Below are positions 8,546 through 16,919 of a stretch of 64,000 nt of DNA, piece after piece. Origin of the DNA: an uncultured Lachnospiraceae bacterium. Its GTDB lineage: Bacteria; Bacillota; Clostridia; Lachnospirales; Lachnospiraceae. The translations under genes and the position numbers were made by a program. The stretch's first letter is position 1, and the number at the start of each line of letters is the position of its first letter. Location of the stretch: NCBI GenBank assembly GCA_910589075.1, contig CAJUSK010000035.1:27322-91321 (forward strand). The letters are read 5' to 3'. A model generated the notes under the pieces. The model was not told where the DNA came from, searched no databases, and saw only the letters and a program-made list of their open reading frames with translations.

Positions 8546-9412
8546 ATGAATCTGGATACATTATTTGAAGATAAGAAAAAGCAGGTGATATCCTTTGAAA
8601 TCTTTCCGCCCAAAAAGGGGGCGGCACTCAGGGATATTGATGCCACTCTGGAAATACTCAGCAGCCTTTCCCCCGATTTTATCAGCATTACCTTTGGCGC
8701 AGGGGGCAGTGCAGTCAATAATAAGACCATAGAACTGGCAAAGAAAATCAAAGAGGTCTATCACGTGGAACCGGTGGTCCATCTGACCTGTCTGAACTAT
8801 ACAAGGGATGAAATCAGAGGGATGCTGGATGAACTGAAAGAGGCGGGTATTTATAACCTGCTGGCGCTGCGCGGTGACAGAAGCCCGGATTATGAGCCTA
8901 AGAAAGAGTTTCTCCATGCCAATGACCTGATCCGTTTTATCCGTGAACAGAGCGGGGATTTCCATATCTGTGCCGCATGTTATCCGGAGACCCATCCGGA
9001 AGCGGACAGCCGGGCGGCGGATCTGCATCATCTGAAGGAAAAAGTGGACAGCGGGGCAACCCATCTGATCTCCCAGCTTTTCTTTGATAACGGGGATTAT
9101 TACCGCTTCCTGGAGGACGCTGCCATTGCGGGCATATGTGTGCCCATTGAAGCGGGGATTATGCCTGTCACCAACAAGGCGCAGATTGAACGGATGACTA
9201 CCCTCTGCGGCGCGCATCTGCCGGAGAAATACAGACGGATCATGCATAAGTTTGAGGATAAGAAAGAAGCCCTGTTTGACGCGGGTATGGCGTATGCCAT
9301 CAATCAGATCGTGGATCTGCTGACCAACGATGTGGACGGCATACACCTCTATACCATGAACAATCCGGCAGTTGCACGGCGTATCTGTGAGGGCATACAG
9401 AATCTGGTATAA
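8546..9412 (+). CDS. metF: 5,10-Methylenetetrahydrofolate reductase
   Basis: A 288-residue FAD-containing TIM-barrel enzyme making 5-methyltetrahydrofolate for methionine synthesis. Family hallmarks are FEIFPPK with the catalytic Glu at about residue 18, FISITFGAGGS, the flavin-binding LLALRGD and the substrate segment SQLFFDNGDYYRF. The ending NNPAVARRI is family-typical. The start follows AAAGGAG. As last gene of the hom operon it links homoserine production to methyl-group supply. It converges on the minus-strand SGNH gene with only 6 bases between stop codons and no visible terminator. Confidence 0.95.
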   Translation: MNLDTLFEDKKKQVISFEIFPPKKGAALRDIDATLEILSSLSPDFISITFGAGGSAVNNKTIELAKKIKEVYHVEPVVHLTCLNYTRDEIRGMLDELKEAGIYNLLALRGDRSPDYEPKKEFLHANDLIRFIREQSGDFHICAACYPETHPEADSRAADLHHLKEKVDSGATHLISQLFFDNGDYYRFLEDAAIAGICVPIEAGIMPVTNKAQIERMTTLCGAHLPEKYRRIMHKFEDKKEALFDAGMAYAINQIVDLLTNDVDGIHLYTMNNPAVARRICEGIQNLV

Positions 9413-9418
9413 GCTGCA

Positions 9419-10819
9419 TCAGAACTGAATTTCCATTGTATGCACCACCTGCTCCGGGGTGTCTGCCATCCTTGCCACAAGGGTACAGACGCCCCGGAGG
9501 TCTTTGGGGAGCCGGAATTGGGCGTTTGTATCAAAATCCTGCAGACAGTACTGTTCCCCGTCCTGGGGTGTGATGATAATCCGGTATTCCATACCGCTCT
9601 GCCGGTTGGATGCGATATAGTATGAACGGAGATTTTCCTGCTCCCTGTAGTACAGGCCATAGAGGGCCGGGGGTGTTTCCCGCAGCTTTTCTTCATAGGA
9701 TTCATAAAAACAGTGCTTTGTTTCCAGGGCGCCGCTTGTAACCGTTTCATAAAAGAACGGTGTAAACAGGCTGGCGCCTGCGTTGTTCAGGTGCCCTGCA
9801 TCCCGGAAATACCTTCCGTCCTGAATGGGCAGATATTCTTCCCTGACCAGATTAAAATCATAAAATTCCAGCCCATATTCTTCGGCCAGAGATCGGATCT
9901 GCCGGACATAGCAGTCATATCCCTGGGTACTCACAAGCTGAAGATCATGGATGGGCGAGACAAAGAGTGTAAGAGGCAGATTTTTTTCCCTGCAACAGGT
10001 AATGAATTTGCGAAGCCAGTATTCGCTTGTTTCCCCCAGCGGATGTTCTTTCAGAATCACCGTTTGAAGGAAGAGATGATTTTCGTCAGGGAATTCCATG
10101 GTGGAAAAGTAGTAGCCCTGTTCCAGGTATTCGTCGTAGCCCCGTTCGCCCAGATCCAGATGATACCGGTATGTACGGTAAGTATCTTCCCGCTTTTTTG
10201 CAATGTTTGACCTGACATATTCCCAGTCATCCAGCTTTGAACGGTAGCGGATAAAGGGGATCAGTATATCCCCATACGATTCCGGTCCGCCGATGGAAAG
10301 CATGTAGGCCAGCTTGTTCAGGGAGGGCTCCATAAAATCCGTATTCTGCCAGTTTCTGTTGAAGTTTTCCGAAAGACATACAGGATCCTGGTTTTCGTTG
10401 AATGTATCTTTTGCGGAACAATCATAATACAATTCCAGATATACATGGGACAGTGTATTATCCGCTGCCGCTTCCCGCAGCAGATAATAGGAACCGTTCA
10501 GGAGCTGATTGGGACTGGAGAGATTAAAATTGTACTGTCCGTTGCGGTAATCGAGCTGGGCGGGGTTGAGATCACTGTATACATGGGAGGAACCGATATA
10601 CAGATTGTCTATTTTTCCCCGGTCTTCATAATAATAGTGCCACAGCAGCCGATGGGTGGGAGATACGTCAACATAGGCGTAGTCCATGCAAAGACCGATT
10701 GCATGCACTGCCAGAAGCGCGGCCAGGATTTTGCAGCTTCGCTTCAGGATGGGACGGCAGCGAAGGATCTTCCGGCTGTTTTTTTCCAGGTACATATGCA
10801 GGTTTGCTCGTAAGTTCAT
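9419..10819 (-). CDS. SGNH-fold hydrolase/acyltransferase-like membrane protein
   Basis: A 466-residue protein with one N-terminal membrane helix (about residues 28-45) and an extracytoplasmic SGNH domain. The nucleophile motif is IGSSHVYSDLNP (Ser at about 77-78) and the catalytic Asp-His pair is DAGHLNNAG (about 340-348). It follows an MBOAT gene with a 12-base gap. Such pairs (AlgI/AlgX, PatA/PatB, DltB/DltD) move acetyl groups across the membrane and place them on a polymer. The acceptor here is unknown; a wall or surface glycan is likely. A short third domain after about residue 380 is not recognised. Confidence 0.8.
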   Translation of the reverse strand: MNLRANLHMYLEKNSRKILRCRPILKRSCKILAALLAVHAIGLCMDYAYVDVSPTHRLLWHYYYEDRGKIDNLYIGSSHVYSDLNPAQLDYRNGQYNFNLSSPNQLLNGSYYLLREAAADNTLSHVYLELYYDCSAKDTFNENQDPVCLSENFNRNWQNTDFMEPSLNKLAYMLSIGGPESYGDILIPFIRYRSKLDDWEYVRSNIAKKREDTYRTYRYHLDLGERGYDEYLEQGYYFSTMEFPDENHLFLQTVILKEHPLGETSEYWLRKFITCCREKNLPLTLFVSPIHDLQLVSTQGYDCYVRQIRSLAEEYGLEFYDFNLVREEYLPIQDGRYFRDAGHLNNAGASLFTPFFYETVTSGALETKHCFYESYEEKLRETPPALYGLYYREQENLRSYYIASNRQSGMEYRIIITPQDGEQYCLQDFDTNAQFRLPKDLRGVCTLVARMADTPEQVVHTMEIQF

Positions 10820-10831
10820 TTGTAATCACCT

Positions 10832-12379
10832 TTAAAACTGAAAGTAGATAAACTGATTCGTATCGTATAAAGTTCCATAACATCCATAAAGCAGGATGGT
10901 AAACAACAGAATGCACCCAATACAGCATTGAAACATCCAGCCCTGTCCCAGTACCAGATCTGCCACATCTCTTCCCTGATATTTATGATAATCCACCACA
11001 AACAGCGCCAGAATGGACAGCAGCAGTATGCGCATATAATTTCTGGGGATGCCGGGTGCATACAGAGATCCGTCCAGAAGGACGGTCCAGTTGTTGATAC
11101 GCAGCATATCCCTAAGGATCTGCAATGCCTTCAGAAATCCTCCGGCGCGGAAAAAGAGCCACCCGCAGGTAACAAGCAGGAAAGTAAAGCAGGTCTTATA
11201 CAGGATCCTGCCAAAGGGCGGGATTTGGGCGGGCCTGTTTTTCATTTGCAGGGACTGGGGCAGAATCCGGTTCCACAGAGCCAATCGTCTCTTTGCCACT
11301 TCTTCTCTCAGATCCGCCGCGATCTGGCAGAGTGCATTGAAAATACCCCAGAAGATGAAACCGAGGGAAGCGCCGTGCCACAGTCCGCTGACTGCGAATA
11401 CGGTCAGCAGGTTGCTCTCTTTCCGGATGGGTCCTTTTCTGTTTCCGCCCAGGGGGATATAGAGATAGTCCCGAAACCACCCGGACAGGGACAGATGCCA
11501 TCTCTGCCAGAACTCTTTTACGCTGCGGGAAAAATAGGGGGCATTGAAATTGTCCAGCAGATGGATTCCCATCATCAGCGCAGATCCCCGTGCAATGGTG
11601 GAATATCCATGAAAATCACAGTAAATCTGTACAGAGAAAAACAGCAGGGCGATCACGATGTAAAATCCGGGCCAGGAGGCGGTGTCTCCCAACACGGTAT
11701 TGACCAGAACCGCCGCTCTGTCTGCAATGACCATTTTTAAAAACAGCCCATAGAGAATGAGCAGTCCGCCTTTTTTGAGATTGGCAAATCGGAGCCTGTG
11801 GGGCGTCTGAAGCTGTGTCAGGAGATTTTGGGAGCGCTCGATAGGGCCTGCCACCAGTTGAGGGAAAAAAGATACGAACAGCGCATAGCGCAGAACATTT
11901 TTTTCCGCCTGTATATCGTTTCTGTAGATGTCAATGAGATACCCCAGTGACTGCAGGATAAAAAAAGAAATCCCCACAGGCAGCGTAATATGAAAATCGC
12001 AGGCAAGGGCGGGCAGCCGCAGCAGCGCAAAGAGTCGGTTGAGGCACTGCAGGCCAAAGGGAACGTATTTAAAAAAGGCCAGAATACCCAGATTGAACAG
12101 GATACAGAGCGTCAGAAACAGCCTGCGCAGTTTCAGGCCGGTTTCCGGGGCCAGCCTGCCGGCTTGTTCCTGTGTATGAAACCCGGACAGAAGCATCCCC
12201 GCCGTCCAGGTGGTCAGGGTACATGTAAACAGGAGCAGACTATACCAGGGATTCCATTGCATATAGAAATAATAACTTGCGGCCAGCAGCCAGATGTATC
12301 GGAATTTAAAAGGCAGCAGATAATAAAACAGGACTGTGGCAGGCAGAAACAGCACATACCGGGCAGTGTTGAACAACAT
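10832..12379 (-). CDS. MBOAT family membrane O-acyltransferase
   Basis: A 515-residue polytopic membrane protein of the AlgI/PatA/DltB group that carries acyl groups, usually acetyl, across the membrane. The diagnostic region is NFNAPYFSRSVKEFWQRW, then HLSLSGWFRDYLYIPLGGN, with the conserved His at about 295. The catalytic His lies in SGLWHGASLG (about 335). The start is the ATG at complement position 12379, after AGGAGG with a 7-base gap. An upstream in-frame start at 12430 would overlap the promoter region. The SGNH protein downstream is its expected partner. The promoter region contains two 30-base-spaced direct repeats next to a divergent Xre regulator gene. Confidence 0.92.
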   Translation of the reverse strand: MLFNTARYVLFLPATVLFYYLLPFKFRYIWLLAASYYFYMQWNPWYSLLLFTCTLTTWTAGMLLSGFHTQEQAGRLAPETGLKLRRLFLTLCILFNLGILAFFKYVPFGLQCLNRLFALLRLPALACDFHITLPVGISFFILQSLGYLIDIYRNDIQAEKNVLRYALFVSFFPQLVAGPIERSQNLLTQLQTPHRLRFANLKKGGLLILYGLFLKMVIADRAAVLVNTVLGDTASWPGFYIVIALLFFSVQIYCDFHGYSTIARGSALMMGIHLLDNFNAPYFSRSVKEFWQRWHLSLSGWFRDYLYIPLGGNRKGPIRKESNLLTVFAVSGLWHGASLGFIFWGIFNALCQIAADLREEVAKRRLALWNRILPQSLQMKNRPAQIPPFGRILYKTCFTFLLVTCGWLFFRAGGFLKALQILRDMLRINNWTVLLDGSLYAPGIPRNYMRILLLSILALFVVDYHKYQGRDVADLVLGQGWMFQCCIGCILLFTILLYGCYGTLYDTNQFIYFQF

Positions 12380-12400
12380 AGGCAAATCCTCCTGAGAATT

Positions 12401-12460
12401 TATATTATTATATAATTGGAAACTTTTCAATATTATTTTATATAATTGGAAATATTTTGG
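12401..12460. repeat. Two 30-base direct repeats in the MBOAT/Xre divergent promoter region
   Basis: TTATATAATTGGAAA occurs at 12408-12422 and 12438-12452, exactly 30 bases (about three helical turns) apart, with further similarity around each copy. The repeats overlap the likely promoter of the minus-strand MBOAT gene and precede the xre gene. They are reasonable operator candidates for that regulator. Confidence 0.5.
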
Positions 12461-12527
12461 GCAATATTTTTCTCATATCATAATATGTATACAGCGGGAT
12501 TTGACAGATGTGATTCAGGAGTATGAT

Positions 12528-12863
12528 ATGCGGACCATTGGAAAACGGATTGTGGATTTAAGGGAAGGGCTCAATATGAAACAGAAAGATCTGGCGGAAG
12601 CCATCGGTGTGACGAAGGCCACGATGTGCAAATATGAGAATGACCGGAATATTCCCAACGCCGATGTTCTGAAAGCGCTGTCCGCAGCTCTTCATACCAC
12701 GGCCGATTATCTGATCGGAAACTCTGCTGTACCCATGCCGGGGAATGATCTGTTTCTCTCCCCGGATGACAGGGAACTGGTACAGCTTGTATTGTCACTT
12801 TCCCCGGAAGACAAAATACGGATTGCGGAACGGGCTCTGACCCTCAGTGAGAAACGCAGGTAG
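12528..12863 (+). CDS. Xre-type helix-turn-helix transcriptional regulator
   Basis: A 111-residue regulator. The N-terminal Cro/C1 HTH covers about residues 4-60 (LREGLNMKQKDLAEAIGV, ATMCKYENDRNIPNADVL, LSAALHTTADYLIG). The C-terminal tail SPDDRELVQLVLSLSPEDKIRIAERAL resembles the short dimerisation end seen in many Firmicute Xre proteins. I chose ATG 12528 because AGGAG (12517-12521) lies 6 bases upstream; a TTG at 12501 would add nine residues. It is transcribed away from the MBOAT/SGNH operon, and the repeats between them suggest it controls that operon and itself. Confidence 0.85.
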   Translation: MRTIGKRIVDLREGLNMKQKDLAEAIGVTKATMCKYENDRNIPNADVLKALSAALHTTADYLIGNSAVPMPGNDLFLSPDDRELVQLVLSLSPEDKIRIAERALTLSEKRR

Positions 12864-12872
12864 GAAACTTTC

Positions 12873-12901
12873 TTGACTTTTTTTTGTGAAAGTATGATAA
12901 T
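12873..12901 (+). promoter_or_regulatory. SigA-type promoter for ilvE
   Basis: TTGACT (12873-12878), 17-base spacer, GATAAT (12896-12901), about 49 bases ahead of the ilvE start and just after the xre stop. Confidence 0.7.
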
Positions 12902-12949
12902 AAATGGCATCAGAGCATTGTACAGAACCTGAGAGGAAGGATGACGGAA

Positions 12950-13975
12950 ATGGAAAAGAAAAACATAGACTGGGGCGAACTCGGATTCAGTTATATTCAG
13001 ACAGACTGGCGTTATGTGGCGAATTATGTGAATGGCGTGTGGGAAGAGGGCGGACTGACTGCGGAGGCAGACGTGGTAATCAACGAATGCGCCGGCGTTC
13101 TGCAATATTCCCAGTCCTGTTTTGAGGGTCTGAAAGCATATACGACAGAGGATGGGCGCATTGTTACATTCCGCCCGGATCTGAACGGGCAGCGTATGGA
13201 GGATTCCTGCAAAAGACTGGAAATGCCCGTCTACCCTAAGGAGAAGTTTGTGGAAGCGGTGATTGAAACTGTCAGGGCAAATGCGGCCTATGTGCCGCCG
13301 TTTGGCAGCGGGGCCACACTGTATATCCGCCCCTGTATGTTTGCCAGCGGGCCGGTCATCGGAGTGAAGCCGGCGGATGCATTCCAGTTCCGCGTATTCA
13401 CCACACCGGTGGGACCTTATTTTAAAGGCGGCGTCAAACCGCTGACCATCCGGATCAGTGATTTTGACCGTGCAGCGCCCAACGGAACCGGGCATATCAA
13501 GGCCGGACTCAATTACGCCATGAGCCTGCATGCCATTGTGGATGCCCATAACCAGGGATACGATGAAAATATGTATCTGGATGCGGCAACGCATACAAAG
13601 GTGGAAGAAACCGGCGGCGCAAATTTTATTTTCGTTACGAAGGACAACCAGGTGGTAACGCCCAAATCCGGCAGCATCCTGCCTTCCATTACAAGGCGGT
13701 CCCTGATGTATGTGGCGAAGGAATATCTGGGACTGGAAACCCAGGAGCGGGAGATCAGCCGGGAAGAGCTGACAGAGTTTGCGGAATGCGGCCTCTGCGG
13801 TACGGCGGCGGTTATCTCTCCTGTGGGGAAGATTGTGGATCATGGCCGGGAGATCTGCCTGCCCAGCGGTATGACGGATATGGGGCCTGTGACAAAGAAG
13901 CTGTATGATACATTAACAGGTATTCAGATGGGCCGTCTGGAGGCGCCTGCGGGATGGATACAGGAAATCGGATAA
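12950..13975 (+). CDS. ilvE: Branched-chain amino-acid aminotransferase
   Basis: A 341-residue PLP fold-type IV aminotransferase of the Bacillus/eukaryote-like branched-chain subgroup, interconverting Leu/Ile/Val and their 2-oxo acids. Visible features are QYSQSCFEGLKAY, RPDLNGQRMEDSCKRLEMP, TLYIRPCMFASGPVIGV, the PLP Lys in GHIKAGLNYA, EETGGANFIFV and the end region FAECGLCGTAAVISPV. I chose ATG 12950 (MEKKNIDWGELGF) because AGGAAGG at 12934-12940 gives a 9-base spacing. ATG 12941 directly abuts the ribosome site. No T-box leader is visible in the short upstream region. Confidence 0.94.
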   Translation: MEKKNIDWGELGFSYIQTDWRYVANYVNGVWEEGGLTAEADVVINECAGVLQYSQSCFEGLKAYTTEDGRIVTFRPDLNGQRMEDSCKRLEMPVYPKEKFVEAVIETVRANAAYVPPFGSGATLYIRPCMFASGPVIGVKPADAFQFRVFTTPVGPYFKGGVKPLTIRISDFDRAAPNGTGHIKAGLNYAMSLHAIVDAHNQGYDENMYLDAATHTKVEETGGANFIFVTKDNQVVTPKSGSILPSITRRSLMYVAKEYLGLETQEREISREELTEFAECGLCGTAAVISPVGKIVDHGREICLPSGMTDMGPVTKKLYDTLTGIQMGRLEAPAGWIQEIG

Positions 13976-13996
13976 AGGCAGCGCATTGACACTGTG

Positions 13997-14042
13997 GAGA
14001 AAAGGATGCCCTTCCGGCCAGCCCCGGAGACATCCTTTCTCT
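13997..14042 (+). terminator. Hairpin between ilvE and udk
   Basis: GAGAAAAGGATG (13997-14008) pairs imperfectly with CATCCTTTCTCT (14031-14042), with a CCGG/CCGG pair in the loop region. The right arm ends in TTTCTCTGT. Probably a weak terminator. Confidence 0.4.
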
Positions 14043-14073
14043 GTATAGACAGAGGATGAAAGGAAAACGGAAG

Positions 14074-14703
14074 ATGAACAGGACATATGTGATCGGTGTG
14101 GCGGGCGGGACTGCTTCGGGCAAGACAACCATCGTACAGATGATCAAGGAATACTTTGGGGACGGGATGGAACTGGTGGGACATGACTGTTATTACAAGG
14201 CCCACGATGATATGCCCTTTCAGGAGAGGGAAAAGCTCAATTATGATCATCCCGCTTCCTTTGACACGGAACGCATGATACAGGATGTGAAGGCGCTGAA
14301 GGCCGGCCGGGTGATCCAACGGCCTGTGTATGATTACAGTGCCCATAACAGGGCCAGGGATACGGTGACTGTGTATCCACGGCGGATCCTGATGCTGGAA
14401 GGGATTCTGATTCTGGAACCGGAAGCGCTCAGAGACCTGATGGACCTGAAGATCTTCGTGGATACGGATGCGGATGAACGTCTCATGCGCAGGATCACAA
14501 GGGATACGGCAGAGCGTGGCAGAAGTGTGGAATCCGTCCTGCGCCAGTATCGCACTACGGTGAAACCCATGCATGAACAGTTTGTGGAGCCATCGAAAAA
14601 GTACGCGGATCTGATTATTCCCAGAGGCGGCAGGAACACGGTGGCCATTGCGATTCTGAAAAATTATCTGAAAAAAATCTTGGATGGAGAGGAAACAGAG
14701 TGA
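14074..14703 (+). CDS. udk: Uridine kinase
   Basis: A 209-residue P-loop kinase phosphorylating uridine and cytidine in pyrimidine salvage. It starts MNRTYVIGVAGGTASGKT with the Walker A loop GGTASGKTT at about 11-19. HDCYYK, NYDHPASFDTERM, RPVYDYSAHNR, ILEPEALRDLMDLKIFVDTD and RRITRDTAERGRS are all typical. ATG 14074 has the better-spaced ribosome site (AAAGGA); the in-frame ATG at 14056 abuts AGAGG. Its stop overlaps the GTG start of the PHP gene by four bases. Confidence 0.93.
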   Translation: MNRTYVIGVAGGTASGKTTIVQMIKEYFGDGMELVGHDCYYKAHDDMPFQEREKLNYDHPASFDTERMIQDVKALKAGRVIQRPVYDYSAHNRARDTVTVYPRRILMLEGILILEPEALRDLMDLKIFVDTDADERLMRRITRDTAERGRSVESVLRQYRTTVKPMHEQFVEPSKKYADLIIPRGGRNTVAIAILKNYLKKILDGEETE

Positions 14704-15482
14704 CAGGGCGAGAGATCAGGGAAGCATATCCCTTTCTGTATGAAACCCATTTGCATACCATGGAAGCCAGCGCCTGTGCCGGGAGCAGTGGAGCAGAAAT
14801 GGCAAAGGCCTGCCATGAGGCGGGGTATACAGGTATATTTGTGACGGACCACAACTGGGGCGGCAATACGGCAGTGGGAAAAAGACTGGGCTGGCAGGAA
14901 TTTATGGAGCGGTTTATCAGAGGGTATGAATCTGCCCGAAAGATGGGGGACCAGATCGGCCTGGATGTATTTTTCGGCTGGGAAGCGGGGTATGAGGGGA
15001 CGGAATTCCTGATTTACGGCCTGGATACAGAGTGGATGATAGGCCATCCGGAGCTGCGGGATGCGACGGTGGAAGAGCAGTTTGCCCTGGTGCACCAGGG
15101 CGGCGGCATGGTGATCCATGCCCATCCGTTCCGGGAAGAATACTATATTCCCGAAATACGGTTATTTCCCGATTGGGTGGACGGTGTGGAAGGCGTCAAC
15201 GCCACCCACAGCAACCGCCTGAGTCTGGCACATAATGAGGCAATGTTTGATAAACGGGCGATTGCCTATGGCCGGGAGCACGGGCTGCCGCTGACGGCAG
15301 GATCTGATATCCATACAGCGAAGCGCTTATTAGGCGGCGGCATGGCGTTTGAGCGGCGGCTGAAAGACGGAAGAGATTTTGTGGCAGCGGTGCGCGGTCA
15401 GGAACGCTATGTACTGACCAATGGGGAAGAATGGTATGACCAGAGCGGGAATCTGCTGGTCGGGAATTCAGTTTGCATTTGA
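14700..15482 (+). CDS. PHP-domain metal-dependent phosphoesterase
   Basis: A 260-residue PHP superfamily protein. The metal-binding motifs appear in order: THLHT (about 16-20), TDHN (about 44-47), the Glu in GWEAGYEG, HAHPFREEY, NATHSNR and GSDIHTAK. PHP proteins of this size hydrolyse phosphoesters such as histidinol phosphate or small nucleotides; the substrate of this one cannot be told. GTG 14700 is supported by GGAGAGG (14686-14692) with a 7-base gap and by the GTGA overlap with udk, which implies coupled translation. Confidence 0.85.
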   Translation: MTGREIREAYPFLYETHLHTMEASACAGSSGAEMAKACHEAGYTGIFVTDHNWGGNTAVGKRLGWQEFMERFIRGYESARKMGDQIGLDVFFGWEAGYEGTEFLIYGLDTEWMIGHPELRDATVEEQFALVHQGGGMVIHAHPFREEYYIPEIRLFPDWVDGVEGVNATHSNRLSLAHNEAMFDKRAIAYGREHGLPLTAGSDIHTAKRLLGGGMAFERRLKDGRDFVAAVRGQERYVLTNGEEWYDQSGNLLVGNSVCI

Positions 15483-15513
15483 TTGGTATAGAATAAAAAA
15501 AGAGGTGTGGCGT

Positions 15514-16914
15514 ATGACAAATCAGGCGGATGTAATCATTATCGGCGCAGGTCCTGGCGGCATTTTCTGCGCATATGAACTGCTGCGGCAAAAGCCGGGT
15601 CTGAAGGTGGTTATGATAGAGAAGGGACGTTCCATAGAAAAGCGGGAATGCCCCAAACGAAAGACAAAACAGTGTGTAGGCTGTAAGCCGTGTTCCATTA
15701 CCACGGGCTTTGCGGGTGCAGGCGCCTTTTCCGACGGCAAACTTTCCCTGTCTCCTGATGTGGGCGGCAATCTGCCGGATATTCTGGGATACGAGGAGGC
15801 AACCGCGCTGATCCGGGAGTCGGACAGTGTCTATCTGCAGTTTGGCGCGGACACCGGTGTGTACGGACTGGAGCGGGAAGCCCAGATCCGGGAAATCAGA
15901 CGGAAGGCAATCAACGCCAATCTCAAGCTGGTGGAATGCCCGATCCGGCATCTGGGGACGGAAGAAGGCTATAAAATCTATTCCCGTCTGCAAAAACATC
16001 TGGAAGAACAGGGCGTGGAACTGCATTTCCAGACGATGGTAACGGAAATCCTTGTGGAGGATGGTATTGCCACGGGGGTCAGGACAGATAGGGGCGATGT
16101 ATGGTACGGCAGGGAAATCGTGGCCGCCGTAGGCAGGGAAGGCGCAGACTGGTTTAAGGGCAAATGCCTGGAAATCGGCATTGAGACAACGCCGGGCACG
16201 GTGGATGTGGGTGTGCGTGTGGAAGTGCGGGACGAAGTGATGCAGATTCTGAACGAAAATCTGTATGAGGCAAAGCTGATTTATCATACGCCCACCTTTG
16301 ACGATAAAGTGCGCACTTTCTGTACCAATCCTTCCGGGGAAGTGGCGACGGAATATTATGAGGGCGGCCTTGCGGTGGTCAACGGCCATGCCTATAAATC
16401 CAGTGAATATAAGACAGATAATACCAATTTCGCCATACTGGTATCCAAAAATTTTACCAAACCTTTTACCACACCCATTGCATATGGAAGGAAAATCGCG
16501 GAACTTTCCAATATGCTCTGCGGCGGTAAAATACTGGTACAGACATTCGGGGATTTCAGAAGAGGGCGGAGGACAACGGAAGAGCGGTTGTGCCGGAACA
16601 ATCTGATACCTACTTTAAAGGATGCGGTGCCAGGGGATCTGTCCCTTGTATTTCCCCACAGGATTATGGTGGATATAGAGGAGATGCTGCTGGCGCTGGA
16701 TAAGGTGACGCCGGGGATTGCCTCCGAGGAAACACTGTTGTACGGTGTGGAAGTGAAATTTTATTCCAATAAGGTGGTTGTGAACAGGGATTTTGAGACA
16801 AGTATCCGGGGGCTGCGTGCCATTGGAGACGGGGCAGGCGTAACCAGAGGGCTGCAGCAGGCGTCTGCCAACGGAATCAGCGTAGCGAGAAGTATCATAA
16901 AATCCATGGAGTAA
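15514..16914 (+). CDS. NAD(P)/FAD-dependent oxidoreductase (COG2509-type)
   Basis: A 466-residue flavoprotein. The N-terminal dinucleotide-binding motif is VIIIGAGPGGIFCAYELL (about 7-24). It is followed by a Cys-rich insertion with CPKRKTKQCVGCKPC at about 46-60, then TTGFAGAGAFSDGKLS. The C-terminal FAD segment is RAIGDGAGVTRGLQQASANG. This layout matches uncharacterised FAD-dependent dehydrogenases common in Clostridia. The four cysteines could hold an iron-sulfur cluster or metal; that is inference. ATG 15514 has AGAGGTG seven bases upstream; an in-frame start at 15421 lies inside the PHP gene. It is 31 bases after PHP and 5 bases before the lipoprotein gene. Confidence 0.85.
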   Translation: MTNQADVIIIGAGPGGIFCAYELLRQKPGLKVVMIEKGRSIEKRECPKRKTKQCVGCKPCSITTGFAGAGAFSDGKLSLSPDVGGNLPDILGYEEATALIRESDSVYLQFGADTGVYGLEREAQIREIRRKAINANLKLVECPIRHLGTEEGYKIYSRLQKHLEEQGVELHFQTMVTEILVEDGIATGVRTDRGDVWYGREIVAAVGREGADWFKGKCLEIGIETTPGTVDVGVRVEVRDEVMQILNENLYEAKLIYHTPTFDDKVRTFCTNPSGEVATEYYEGGLAVVNGHAYKSSEYKTDNTNFAILVSKNFTKPFTTPIAYGRKIAELSNMLCGGKILVQTFGDFRRGRRTTEERLCRNNLIPTLKDAVPGDLSLVFPHRIMVDIEEMLLALDKVTPGIASEETLLYGVEVKFYSNKVVVNRDFETSIRGLRAIGDGAGVTRGLQQASANGISVARSIIKSME

Positions 16915-16919
16915 CCGAT

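Noticed and set aside
15196..16389. A 397-codon minus-strand frame opposite the FAD oxidoreductase
   Set aside because: Shadow frame with low-complexity His/Arg content; the + strand protein has clear FAD motifs.
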